This document shows, one piece after another, positions 46,501 through 56,958 of a stretch of DNA of 64,000 nucleotides (positions are counted from its first letter, which is position 1; every line of letters begins with the position of its first letter). The notes beneath the pieces were generated by a model. It was given only the letters and a program-made list of their open reading frames with translations, searched no databases and had not been told where the DNA came from. The DNA comes from Saccharum officinarum (taxonomy: Eukaryota; Streptophyta; Magnoliopsida; Poales; Poaceae): positions 78,096,502 to 78,160,501 of the forward strand of contig CM036201.1 in the NCBI GenBank assembly GCA_020631735.1, in the 5' to 3' direction. A program made the position numbers and the translations under genes.

Positions 46501-48869
46501 TTCTTCAGTTGGGATACGTGAAAAACGGGAAATATCGAACTCATCTCTTCTGGTAACTGCAACTTGTACGCCATGGGACCCTTTTTGTCTACGATCTGGT
46601 ATGGTCCTATATATCTTGCAGACAGTTTCTTCTTGATTCCGAACCGTTTCTTCTTCATTGGGGTAACCTTCAAATAGACATAGTCACCCACTTGGAAATC
46701 CAATGTTCTTCTTCTCTTGTCTGCATAACTCTTCTGACGAGACTGTGCAACTTGCATGTTTTGTTGGATAACACGGACCTTTTTCTCTGCCTCATCTACA
46801 AAATCAATTCCATAAAACCTTCTTTCTCCAGGCTCTACCCAATTTAACGGTGTCCTGCACTTCCTGCCATACAAAGCTTCAAAAGGTGCCATCTTGATAC
46901 TCTCTTGGTAACTGTTGTTGTAAGCGAATTCTGCCAACGGTAACCAGGATTCCCATGAGCCTCTGGATGATAGTACACAAGCTCTAAGCATATCTTCTAG
47001 TACCGCATTAACTCTTTCTGTTTGCCCATCAGTCTGTGGGTGGTAAGCCGTGCTACGAATCAAACTAGTACCCAAACCTTGATGCAGATGTTCCCAAAAG
47101 TGAGAGGTAAACTGTGAACCACGATCGGACACAATCGTTTTTGGTATCCCGTGCAATCGGACAATCTCGGCAATGTACTTCTCTGCATATTGAGGTGGTC
47201 GGAATGTCGTCTTAACGGGCAGAAAGTGAGCTGTCTTGGTGAGACGATCTACTATTACCCAAATAGAATCATGGCCCTTTTGTGTGGTGGGGAGACCAGT
47301 GATAAAGTCCATACTTATATCATCCCACTTCCAATCGGGTACCGACAAAGGTTGCAGAAGTCCTGCAGGTCTCATGTGAAGAGCTTTAACTCTACAACAC
47401 ATGTCGCAACGAGCAACGTATGCTGCAATTTCCTTTTTCATCTTAGTCCACCAATAACAGGGTCGCAAATCTTGGTACATTTTACTACTTCCGGGGTGAA
47501 TAGATAACTTAGAACGATGGGCCTCATCCATCAACTTGTTCTTAAGCTCTCTATCCTTAGGTACTACCAGGCGATCCTTGAACCATAACACTCCTTGGTC
47601 ATCCAATCGAAAGTGTTTGGTGGGTTCTCTCTTCATCCTTTCTTTGATATGAAAGATTCCCTTATCTGTTTTCTGACCATCAATGATCTGGCTTTCCAGA
47701 GTACAACTGATCTGAATATTATGCAACACAGCAGGATGTAACAAATTGAACCCTTCTTCAAACAACGGTTGCACATCAATAGCATGGGATTTTCTGCTCA
47801 GTGCATCTGCTACTACATTAGCCTTTCCAGGGTGATAGTGCACGTTCAGATTATAGTCCTTTATCAACTCTAACCATCTCCTCTGTCGCATGTTCAACTC
47901 AGATTGGGTAAAGATGTATTTGAGACTCTTATGATCTGTGAAGATATTACACACATTACCTAACAGGTAGTGCCTCCAAATCTTTAGAGCATGCACCACT
48001 GCTGCAAGCTCTAAATCATGTGTAGGATAGTTAACTTCATGCTTCCTCAATTGCCGTGAGGCGTAAGCAACGACTTTTCCATTTTGCATTAGCACACATC
48101 CTAACCCATTCTTGGATGCGTCACAGAAAACATCAAACGGCTTTTCTATATCTGGTTGGGCCAGAACAGGAGCAGTGGTCAACAACTTCCGCAAGGTACA
48201 GAAGGCTGCTTCGCACTCCTCTGTCCATACAAACTTATGATCCTTCTGTAACAGGCTTGTCATTGGTTTGGCAATCTTCGAGAAATCTGGTATGAAGCGA
48301 CGGTAGTAACCGGCTAAACCAAGGAAACTGCGAACTTCGTTAACTGAAATTGGTGACTTCCAGTTCATAACCTCTTGTACCTTACTGGGGTCGACAGAAA
48401 TGCCATTTTCAGACAACACGTGGCCGAGAAAAGGAACTGTCCTAAGCCAGAACTCACACTTGCTGAACTTAGCATACAGTCGATGTTCTCTGAGTCTAGT
48501 CAAGACTATCCTGAGGTGTTCCGCATGTTCTTCTTCATTTTCTGAGTATATCAGTATGTCATCAATGAACACTATCACAAACTTGTCCAACTCGGGCATG
48601 AAAACCGAATTCATCAGGTACATAAAGTATGCAGGAGCATTTGTCAATCCGAAGGACATGACAAGATACTCGTACAAACCATATCTGGTAGAGAACGCAG
48701 TCTTAGGCACATCTTGCGGCCTAATTTTTATCTGGTGGTACCCTGATCTCAGATCTATTTTAGAGAACACTTTGGCTTTGGACAATTGGTCAAACAAGAT
48801 ATCAATCCGAGGAAGAGGATACTTGTTTTTAATTGTCACTGCATTCAGTGGCCGATAATCCACGCACAT
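46473..48869 (-). CDS. pol: reverse transcriptase, RNase H, integrase (frame-shifted at both ends)
   Basis: 798 codons starting at [20 protein letters not shown] inside RT. Catalytic FIDD in [16 protein letters not shown]; RNase H with [21 protein letters not shown] and FTDHKSL; integrase zinc finger ([10 protein letters not shown] ... CDMCCRVKA); catalytic core [18 protein letters not shown] and [16 protein letters not shown] module ([10 protein letters not shown]). Upstream it is shifted by 1 nt from gag-protease in the overlap 48845-48869. The sister element has one continuous frame here, so this is a mutation or a read error rather than programmed frameshifting. Confidence 0.93.
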   Translation of the reverse strand: MCVDYRPLNAVTIKNKYPLPRIDILFDQLSKAKVFSKIDLRSGYHQIKIRPQDVPKTAFSTRYGLYEYLVMSFGLTNAPAYFMYLMNSVFMPELDKFVIVFIDDILIYSENEEEHAEHLRIVLTRLREHRLYAKFSKCEFWLRTVPFLGHVLSENGISVDPSKVQEVMNWKSPISVNEVRSFLGLAGYYRRFIPDFSKIAKPMTSLLQKDHKFVWTEECEAAFCTLRKLLTTAPVLAQPDIEKPFDVFCDASKNGLGCVLMQNGKVVAYASRQLRKHEVNYPTHDLELAAVVHALKIWRHYLLGNVCNIFTDHKSLKYIFTQSELNMRQRRWLELIKDYNLNVHYHPGKANVVADALSRKSHAIDVQPLFEEGFNLLHPAVLHNIQISCTLESQIIDGQKTDKGIFHIKERMKREPTKHFRLDDQGVLWFKDRLVVPKDRELKNKLMDEAHRSKLSIHPGSSKMYQDLRPCYWWTKMKKEIAAYVARCDMCCRVKALHMRPAGLLQPLSVPDWKWDDISMDFITGLPTTQKGHDSIWVIVDRLTKTAHFLPVKTTFRPPQYAEKYIAEIVRLHGIPKTIVSDRGSQFTSHFWEHLHQGLGTSLIRSTAYHPQTDGQTERVNAVLEDMLRACVLSSRGSWESWLPLAEFAYNNSYQESIKMAPFEALYGRKCRTPLNWVEPGERRFYGIDFVDEAEKKVRVIQQNMQVAQSRQKSYADKRRRTLDFQVGDYVYLKVTPMKKKRFGIKKKLSARYIGPYQIVDKKGPMAYKLQLPEEMSSIFPVFHVSQLKKCLVFQRRG

Positions 48870-50686
48870 GCGTAAGGGTTATCCTTCTTCTTTTTCACAA
48901 ACAGAGCGGGGCATCCCCATTCGGACGAGCTGGGACGAATCAACCCTTTCCTTAGCAAATCCTGAAGTTGCTTTTTCAATTCTGCTAACTCATTGGGAGG
49001 CATCCGATAAGGCCTTCTTGAAATCGGTGCTGTTCCTGGAATTAACTCAATGGCAAACTCAACCTCTCGGTCTGGTGGAAGTCCAGGTAACTCCTCTGGA
49101 AACACATCTGGAAACTCACAGACCACTGGAATCTGGACTAGCAGAGTAGTTTGTATCGCACAAGATGTGCTAGCTAGGTCTACCCTCCGAGGTAGGACCA
49201 CCCGAAAGGTGCCTTCCCCACTGGGTTCCTTAAGAGAGATACTCCTTCCTCCAACATCAATTACAACTCCCATTTGATTCATCCAGTTCATACCCATGAT
49301 CACATCCAAAACTAACCCTGGCATGACTATCAGGTTAAGCTTATATTGCCGGTTCGATATGTTTAGGGTTACTCCCTGAACAATCTGATTAGTCAACAGA
49401 TCAGCCCCAGCTGAACTGATTTTATATGCACATTCCAATTCAACTATCTTTTGCTCATGTCTCTTAACGAATGCTTGACTTACAAAGGAATGAGATGATC
49501 CGGAATCAAACAAAACTACTGCAGGATGATTGTTGATAGAAAACATACCAGCTGTCACCGGTTCTCCCTCAGGGATGTCATCCACAGTGGTGTGGTGCAC
49601 ACGAGCTTGATACTGCGTTTGCTGTTTCTTAGGGTAGGGACAATACTTTGCAAAGTGTCCAGGTTGGTTGCAGTTGAAGCACGGTCCCTTCACCTGAGCC
49701 ACAGTTCCAGATGAACTGCCTTGTCCTGCCTTTGCTTGAGGCAATGCCATCTTGAACGGCTTCTGGTTCCTCTGGGGTGGCTGAGCATTCTGATTCTTCC
49801 TTTGCGGTGGCCTAAACCTTGCACCTGGGGCAGGCGATCGATAAGCTGGGCGGTTGGCTACTGGGGTCCTGGACTGAGACGAACCCGACTCGAAAGCCCT
49901 CTTACGGATCTTGGAAGCAGCATACACATGGTTGTTCTTCTCTTGCTTCAAACAGTCGCTAACGAAGTCATTGAAACTAGTCCTCATGTTTGTACCCACA
50001 TGTTTCATCATCTTGGGACTCAGGCCTCTCTTGAAACTAGCGATCTTCTTGGCATCAGTATCCACCATGTCCGGAGCATAACGGCTCAGGTTATTAAAGG
50101 CATGCAGGTATTGAGTCACAGTCTTCGTGCCTTGATTTAATGCCAGGAATTCCCCAAGCTTCATCTCGGTCAGACCAGGTGGAATGTATGTTCCACGGAA
50201 GGCTTCAGTGAACTCCCTCCAAGAGATATGGGCATGGGGAGGAAAAGTGGTGCGGTGATGCTTCCACCACATTCCTGCCGGACCTTGAAGCTGATGAGCT
50301 GCGTACTCAGTCTTCAACACTTCAGTCATTCTTAAGACACGAAACTTATCTTCCATCGTATTAATCCACTCTTCTGCATCTAAAGGTTCTGCGGCTTCCT
50401 TGAAGATCGGTGGACGAGTATCCATGAAGTCCTTGAAACTGCTGTACGGATTTGCTTCGTGACCTCCCGGGTTTATCCCCCGACGGGTATTATCTGCGAT
50501 ACTGCGCAGCGCCGCTTCCATATTCTGTTGCATGCTCTCCATGTTTCGTTGGCTTCCCAGGAATTGGGCGAAAAACTGTTCCGCAGTGTAAGGTGGAGGA
50601 GGCGGTGGTGGATCCCGATCATCATTAGCAGCTGCACTGCCACCAGCCTCAGCGGTACCATACACGGTACGACGAGTGTTCGGCAT
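48845..50686 (-). CDS. gag-protease (and first part of RT) of H3-tail element
   Basis: Start ATG taken at 50686 ([16 protein letters not shown]); the frame is open slightly further upstream but without an ATG. Pro-rich [14 protein letters not shown]; gag domain with [23 protein letters not shown] and [16 protein letters not shown] knuckle [14 protein letters not shown]; protease [15 protein letters not shown]; then the linker [20 protein letters not shown] into RT, ending by frameshift at FVKKKKDN. Gag would form the virus-like particle and bind RNA. The gap to the H3-like ORF upstream is about 160 nt. Confidence 0.93.
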   Translation of the reverse strand: MPNTRRTVYGTAEAGGSAAANDDRDPPPPPPPYTAEQFFAQFLGSQRNMESMQQNMEAALRSIADNTRRGINPGGHEANPYSSFKDFMDTRPPIFKEAAEPLDAEEWINTMEDKFRVLRMTEVLKTEYAAHQLQGPAGMWWKHHRTTFPPHAHISWREFTEAFRGTYIPPGLTEMKLGEFLALNQGTKTVTQYLHAFNNLSRYAPDMVDTDAKKIASFKRGLSPKMMKHVGTNMRTSFNDFVSDCLKQEKNNHVYAASKIRKRAFESGSSQSRTPVANRPAYRSPAPGARFRPPQRKNQNAQPPQRNQKPFKMALPQAKAGQGSSSGTVAQVKGPCFNCNQPGHFAKYCPYPKKQQTQYQARVHHTTVDDIPEGEPVTAGMFSINNHPAVVLFDSGSSHSFVSQAFVKRHEQKIVELECAYKISSAGADLLTNQIVQGVTLNISNRQYKLNLIVMPGLVLDVIMGMNWMNQMGVVIDVGGRSISLKEPSGEGTFRVVLPRRVDLASTSCAIQTTLLVQIPVVCEFPDVFPEELPGLPPDREVEFAIELIPGTAPISRRPYRMPPNELAELKKQLQDLLRKGLIRPSSSEWGCPALFVKKKKDNPYACAWIIGH

Positions 50687-50843
50687 ACTGGACTTTTGAC
50701 GTTCGGATACCGCCACAAACACATCCAAGCTTTCCAACCTTACATCAAGCTTTAGTCTTTCTACTCATTATTACATGTCCAAAGTGCCAACAAGCAAAAG
50801 ATCATGCAAACGGAACCTAGTAGCTAGTGCAACAACTACTAGC

Positions 50844-51896
50844 CTACTCATCGTGATCGCTATCTAGGTCCGAGACGTTGGCGTTGTCGCCAACTGCAGC
50901 GTCGTCGTGCTCCTCAGCTGGCGCCACGGGCTCTTCAGGATCTTCGTCTGCATCCAAATCCATCTCTGCTGCGCCAGGAAGGTCATAAGGGTTAAGCTGA
51001 TTGTTCAGCCGATGGACCTCTTCATGCAAGTTATCGTTGTACTCTTCGGCATCAGCCAGCCGCTGCTCGAGCTCAAACTGTCTAGCTCTCAACACATTCT
51101 CTGCGGACCAGGCTTCATTCCTCTGATGGAGCACATGAGCCAACATGCTCTCAGCATTCCTGTGGGTGGTGGTCAGTTGCCCAAGCTGCTCTCTCAGGGC
51201 ACGTACATCTCCCTCAAAAATCACAGTCCTCTGAGTGGCCTGATCTCTCTGACGAGTCAACTGAGCCATCTCAGCAGTGAGCCTCTCAATCTCGGCGTCG
51301 TGATCTCTCTGAAGCTGACGGCGGTCATCGCGAGCCTGACCAAGAGCACTAGAAACACGTCTCAGACTACCTTCCACTCCATCGAAGGCCCTCATCACTG
51401 CGAACATGGCACTCATAGCGGGGTTGTCACTGTTCTGTGCCTCTGCTGCGCTAATCTCCAGAGATCTGCCCCTTGCTTGCTGCCACGAGTCAGTGGAGGG
51501 GTTGCCCCTCGGAAAGACTCCCACTATAGTTGCTGCCAACTCCTGAGGAAAGCGATCCATGATATCTCTCAGGATTCCAAAGGCTGCCCTCTCAGCGGCT
51601 TCTTCAGGGGTCCTGCCAGTTGACTCAAAACGCCAACCGGTCCACTCAGAACCATCACCTCGGGGACGAACTACTGCTTCCACAGTCACCAAAAGTCCTT
51701 CACCCAACCGCTCATTTGACCAAAAGTAGCGGGGCTCCATCCCATCATGATAGCCTACATAGCTGAGCACTCTCCACAAGAGTGTAGGCATCCCAAACTC
51801 TCCAAGAAAAGTGTGACGCTGGCGAGTGCGCGGAGCAAGCTGATGACGGGGAGCTCTGCCGGTGGACTTGCGAGCGGTCTGCTTGGTACGTGCCAT
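50844..51896 (-). CDS. extra retrotransposon ORF with histone H3-like N-terminal tail, coiled coil and acidic tail
   Basis: 350 aa from ATG 51896, stop TAG 50846-50844, uninterrupted. Residues 2-13 are ARTKQTARKSTG, identical to histone H3 residues 1-12; the next residues RAPRHQLAPRTRQR keep the APRxQLA pattern of H3 15-21 but change K14, K18 and K23. Met followed by Ala is normally trimmed, which would expose the same free N-terminus as H3. There is no histone fold: residues 40-130 look like a small alpha/beta domain whose helix TPEEAAERAAFGILRDIM resembles the last helix of dsRNA-binding domains (weak inference); 172-302 is heptad-rich coiled coil (EIERLTAEMAQLTRQRDQ and following); 311-350 is strongly acidic. 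It lies between the 5' LTR and gag on the same strand. Function is unknown; mimicry of the H3 tail is inferred. I know no named family for the whole protein. Confidence 0.9.
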   Translation of the reverse strand: MARTKQTARKSTGRAPRHQLAPRTRQRHTFLGEFGMPTLLWRVLSYVGYHDGMEPRYFWSNERLGEGLLVTVEAVVRPRGDGSEWTGWRFESTGRTPEEAAERAAFGILRDIMDRFPQELAATIVGVFPRGNPSTDSWQQARGRSLEISAAEAQNSDNPAMSAMFAVMRAFDGVEGSLRRVSSALGQARDDRRQLQRDHDAEIERLTAEMAQLTRQRDQATQRTVIFEGDVRALREQLGQLTTTHRNAESMLAHVLHQRNEAWSAENVLRARQFELEQRLADAEEYNDNLHEEVHRLNNQLNPYDLPGAAEMDLDADEDPEEPVAPAEEHDDAAVGDNANVSDLDSDHDE

Positions 51897-52684
51897 CTGT
51901 AGCAAAAATTTTATTACCGTGGTGAGAACAGATTTTTAAGTTGGCATTTTTATCGAAATGAGATAATCAACTTATAAGGGGAGGAACAGTGCCATGAATG
52001 AAATGCACACATGATGCATGCACGTTCAGTACGTCCTCACAAACTTAGAAAACTAATGACTACTAACGGAATAAACGGTGGCATACAACGATCTCTTGTA
52101 ACGTAACTAACACGTACTACTCGAAAGCGTTGTTATGTACCTGCAGAAAAGAAATCACTTCAGCCCAAACCTCACAGTATGAAAACATGCAGAAAGCAGT
52201 AAAGTAAGTTACTCGCTCTACACGCATCCCCAGATACGAGTATAACGGTAACAACTACCCGAATCGTCGTCCTATTGACGGCATCGTCACTGCATGACGG
52301 AATTCCCCACAATTTGGATACCCTCATACGAACATGCGCAGGGCACGTAAGTATTTTGGTATCACATAAGCACTCCCCTAGATCGGCAGTGTATCCGACC
52401 ATGCACTCACAACTCTCACTTACCAAGGCGTAGAGGTAAAGGATCCATACATTACCACTCAAGTGAATGGCACTCATACCATAGCACGCCGTATGAGCGA
52501 CGAAATTTAAAATATGATGCAAACCCCCAAGTTAGTACTTAATTAAGCCACCTAGAGTCCTTATCGGGCATAAAGGATATGACCACTGGCACACTTTTAA
52601 GTTCAAAAGCTTATTTGAAAACACAGTTTTATTTTTAAATACTCATGTGAACAGTAGCATGCTAAACCATGCTCCGATGCCAGC
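51897..52684 (-). other. leader of H3-tail element
   Basis: 788 bp between the 5' LTR and the H3-like ATG, no supported ORF. The bases just before the ATG read TTTTTGCTACAG, which would also serve as a splice acceptor. Confidence 0.5.
52669..52682 (-). other. primer binding site of H3-tail element
   Basis: The minus strand reads TGGCATCGGAGCAT two bases after the LTR end, resembling the initiator-Met tRNA site TGGTATCAGAGC with two changes. Confidence 0.65.
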
Positions 52685-55600
52685 TGTAACGGATCAACGT
52701 AATTATACGAAATTAAGTAAGAAAATCTTCCACCGAGGCGGTTAATTTAACAAACTTAAGCCCGTATAACCCGAGATTCCGTGAAATCACGAAGGATTTC
52801 CAAACCACTAACATACAACCAAGATCGTACTGATTTAGCAGCCACAATTCACACGATACATAAATCTGATCATAAAGGTAAGATACATCGGAGTTCGGAA
52901 ATAAAAGTTATTACAACATAGTTCAACATAAAGTAGCGGAAGCAAATAATTTTACGCACACACACTTAGTTCAGTTACAGTGCCAGTCGATAGTCATGGT
53001 CCACAAAAGCAGTAGATAAGACAAACAGAAAGACCCTTGCCCAAGGTCCTAGTTGTCACCCATCGCCGGATACAGACAGTTGGAGCAGTACCCGTAGTAC
53101 ATCTGACCATCTGCAACAACAATGGGAACAACGCCCTGAGTACGAGAATGTACTCAGCTAGACTTACCCGTCATAAACTAGAAATAACATGACACCAAGG
53201 AGCATGCAAGGCTTTACATAGTGGATTGGCTTGACTCCTTTGCGAAAAGCACAAGTTGTTATGAATGACTAAGGATAAGTGTCTTTAGCATCATTTTTAG
53301 GACAACCTATTCATGCTAAATGAGCACCTATGACTAAAACAAACACTTGATTAACCATTAACATCAAAGATTACCATCTCAGGTTTGGCCTTTCCAACAT
53401 TATCCCCATAACCATCCGTGTTCCATCATTAAAACTACGATGCCATAGCTCGAGTCAAGTGCTCACTAACGGGAGCGACGGCGATTCGAATCGAATTCCT
53501 ATCCAGCTGGAGATTTATTCCTCACACAAACCATGCTTCCCCCGTCAGGGTCGCGTAGATCACCAATGACACTTTCCGAGAAGCCGCGGGATAACAATCA
53601 TGGATCGCACTACCCAGGGACCGCCCGACTGCCAGGACGCACCTTGGGCTCACTCTTCGCGTCCCCGTTACCCCCCTTCCACACCAGTCTGCCAACCCGA
53701 GTTTATCCCGGCTCAAAAAGTGTCACTAGCTTCGCGGTCGAAAGGTACTTTATTCGGCCAGCTAAATGTGAGGCATGCGTTCAACATGACAAGAGGGACG
53801 AGCAACGATCGGTCCTTAACTGACACAGACGGAATCACTATAGTCCAAAACCCTATAAGACTCCGCCCGGTCTCCGTTTATCCATCAACACTTGGTTACT
53901 TTTCATGATCACAATTACAGCTAACCATAACCTGGTATCCACCTATAACTCGCAGGTGACAGGAAATCACCCGACTTCTACCGGTCTAAGCATGGCTAAG
54001 CAATTTACTCGATCCTGACCTAACAGGGTAAAAGATAATCCGGTGGCCAAGGTAATAATGCAACAACGGTTTCACTCAACTCCTATAACTTAGTGCAACA
54101 ATATATAACTATAACTCATGTAATAAGGAATAACTTTTTATAAATTTAGGAGGCTTAAAATGCTCCGGGGCTTGCCTCTTTCGAACGAACTAGGGTGGTG
54201 ATCGACGCACTCTGGCAGTTCCTCGCCTGACTCTTCCTCCTCGGGCACCTCCTGTGCCTGGGGTTCCTGCTGATCCGTCCAAGCCTGCTCCTCCGGAACT
54301 GCTGCCTGCAACTCCTCCTGCGATCCTGTATGATGCAAGTGCATAAGGAAACATGCGAAGAATGCATCGAATTGCGGTGGAGTGCTTTGATGACATGAGA
54401 TGCAGATGAGCACATGGAATGAGCAGTTTGAATATAATTATTTCTTCTACAAGTTAGCCAACGTCATCCAAGAACATGTAACCTAAAACATACACCTTAT
54501 CCTTCTATTAGTTAGCCTACCATCTACACATACAAGTGAACCTAAGCTACCAAAGCTTACCAACCTAACTCATCCATAACATCAGCAAGGCATCATGATG
54601 CTTCAAAGATACACCAAACATATTTTATTTCTCTCAATTTCTCATAAAGAATAATCTTTTATTCCCTATTTAGCTAGGGTTACACAACAACACCTATCTC
54701 TGGTGTAGATAAAAATCTACAAAAATTACAGTAGACTACTCTTACCCTAACTAACCTACCACTAAATTTTCATGAGAATTGCACAAGTAAAACTGCCTGT
54801 ACAAAATAAACAAGCTATAGCCTAATTGTGAGCATGAATTTATTTTATACTAGAAAAAGTGTCAAACAACAGATTTCACAATTTTCTTAGGTTACTAACA
54901 GTAAACCAACATACTACAAAAATTATCAGATGTATGTTGTATACAAATTTTGCTCTATAGTAAAAATAACAGATATTACCAATTAAAAGCATTTGAACTA
55001 CACTTCAACATTTTTCCACAGAACATGCTTCACTGGCATTTTTCCTAGAAAGTACATCACTAATAAAGACTAATGTAACAAGAATCATATTTTTCCCTCT
55101 ATTATTTTATTTACTACACTTTTTCTAAGATAACAGCATATATAACAATTAAATAAAATTGCACAGTAGAGTGTCACAAAAATCACATGAGATATTTTTA
55201 AACTGTAGATCTATTCAAAAGGAACATTTCACAATTTGTTTCATGATTTTTGGAGCTATAAATCTTGAGATACAATTTTTGGAAGCCTTTTTCAGATTTT
55301 CTGGAAATCAATTTCTTTAAAACCGAAAATCAAAACCGGCTTTAAACGCTACGTGCACACCGCGGTTTCACCCCCAACTCCCACCGAGAGACAGACAGAT
55401 GGGTCCCACGGGTCAGCTGACCCCACCGGTCAGCCGGAGCCGAGCCGAGGAAGGCGCTGACCGGGAAATTCTTGCCGTCGGCGAGGTCGCCGGCGACGAG
55501 GTCCGCACCAGGCGACTCCCCGCACCGCGCGAACCCAACGAGGTGATTATCGAGGCGAGAGGAGGAGCGGAGCACGGGCCGAAGCGGCCATGGCGGAGGC

Positions 55601-56678
55601 GTGGCGCGGCTTGCCGGCGCTAGGCGGAGCAGGCCATGGCGGAGGTCACGGACGGGCCACGAGCTCCAGCGAGCAGAGGCGATCATGGTGCGCACGGGTA
55701 GAATGGAAATGTGATGGCGGGAAGGTGGATTGACGGGAGCCGCGGCGGCGGGCTCACCGGCGGGGGAGAAGACGGCCAATTCGGCCGCTTACCTTGCCGA
55801 GTGCGCGTTCAGTGACTCGACGAGGTCGGTCAGGAGGAGGGAAAGCTAGGGCGGGCGGAATTTGGCGGAGGAGCCGCGGTGGCGAGGTGAGGCGGCAATG
55901 GCGCGGCGGCGGCTCGGTGTGCTGCGGTGCTGGCGAAGCACGCGAGAGCGAGCGGGAGCGGAGTGCGGTGAGGGAGCGGAGCTGGCGAGTCCGGGCGGAG
56001 GTAAGCGCGGGGCTGCGGGGCCACAGGGCGCGTGTCGCACGACGTCACCGCCGTTCGGCCATGCGGCGGCCGAACGCTGCCGCGGCGCCACGACGCCACG
56101 CGCGGGCGCGCGCGGCGGGAGGGAGACGACGCGGGCGCGGGCCAGGCCGGCTTCGCCATGGGCCGGGATGTGAGGCTGCGGCCCAGTAAAGCGAAATCCG
56201 ATTTTTCTTTTACAAAAATATTTTCAGATTTAACTCTTTGTTTCAAAATTGAATTTGGAGATGAAAAAGAGGTTTTCAGAAATTTGGCCCAAAATAAAAG
56301 TTGTTCAAAATTTTATTCTCTACAACTTTCATATAGAGCACTTTTCAAAATTCTCAATAGATTTTGAATTTGAGATTTAAAGCTAATTTAAAATCAAAAA
56401 CTCATTTACTTAGAATATTTTTAAAACAGAATTTGAGGAAGACTTGAATTCAAAATTTTGCTCCAATAATCAAGTTGATTTATTCTAGATTATTTAAAAT
56501 TGCTACTTCTCAAAAGTTCACCAACTTTTTAACACTTATATCAAACTTAGGGTTCCCATTTATTTGTTTTTCAAATTAAATTTGAAAGAGCTACAATTCA
56601 AATAATGCTAATCATGCAATGATGTTGAATGCTTATGCTTTGAATGATAATGCATGCTTAACACCCAGGGGTGTTACA
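52685..56678 (-). repeat. 5' LTR of H3-tail element (3994 bp)
   Basis: Nearly identical to 42217-46225; the 15-bp length difference comes mainly from single-base indels in the GC-rich block 55520-56160. The promoter of the element should lie here. Confidence 0.93.
53111..53167 (-). other. conserved intron-like module in LTR (inner element, right)
   Basis: Identical to 42643-42699; in the 5' LTR it may be part of the transcribed leader. Confidence 0.5.
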
Positions 56679-56904
56679 GTTCTCTTACAACACACGGAGT
56701 CACAAATTATTACAAACTAAGTTCATAAAGTAGCGGAAGCATAACACACGCATTAGTTCATGTACTACTGCCAGTATTACAGATCACCATCCCACAAAAA
56801 GCATTAAGGAAAGGAACTAACAGACGATCACGCCCGAGTGATCTAGTCCTCGTCACCCGCGGGGTGGAGGCAGGTCTTATAGAAGCCCTGATAAAGCATG
56901 TCAT

Positions 56905-56958
56905 CTGCAACAGGAGGGAATAAACCCTGAGTACGGGAATGTTCTCAGCTAGACTTAC
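56905..56958 (-). other. conserved intron-like module in outer solo LTR
   Basis: The minus strand reads ATGG|GTAAGTCTAGCT, then GAGAAC-ATTCCC-GTACTC, AGGG and CCTCCTGTTGCAG|ATGAC. The span is 54 bp. Confidence 0.5.

Larger units (their letters stand above)
42217..56678 (-). mobile_element. complete Tekay-like gypsy element with extra H3-tail-like ORF, TSD GTTCT
   Basis: 14,462 bp: LTRs 42217-46225 and 52685-56678, internal region 46226-52684, exact target duplication GTTCT (42212-42216 and 56679-56683). Minus-strand order: 5' LTR, primer site, leader, H3-like ORF (51896-50844), gag-protease (50686), RT-RNase H-integrase, chromodomain, polypurine tract, 3' LTR. Two 1-nt frameshifts in pol make the present sequence non-autonomous unless they are sequencing errors. 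The LTRs are nearly identical outside GC-rich homopolymers, so the insertion is young. Confidence 0.93.

Noticed and set aside
48845..48869. Programmed ribosomal frameshift between gag and pol
   Set aside because: The shift falls inside the RT domain, with no slippery context, and the sister element has a single continuous frame; mutation or read error is more likely.
50844..51896. Interpretation as a histone H3 gene or pseudogene
   Set aside because: Only the N-terminal tail matches; the histone-fold helices are absent and the body is coiled coil plus acidic tail.
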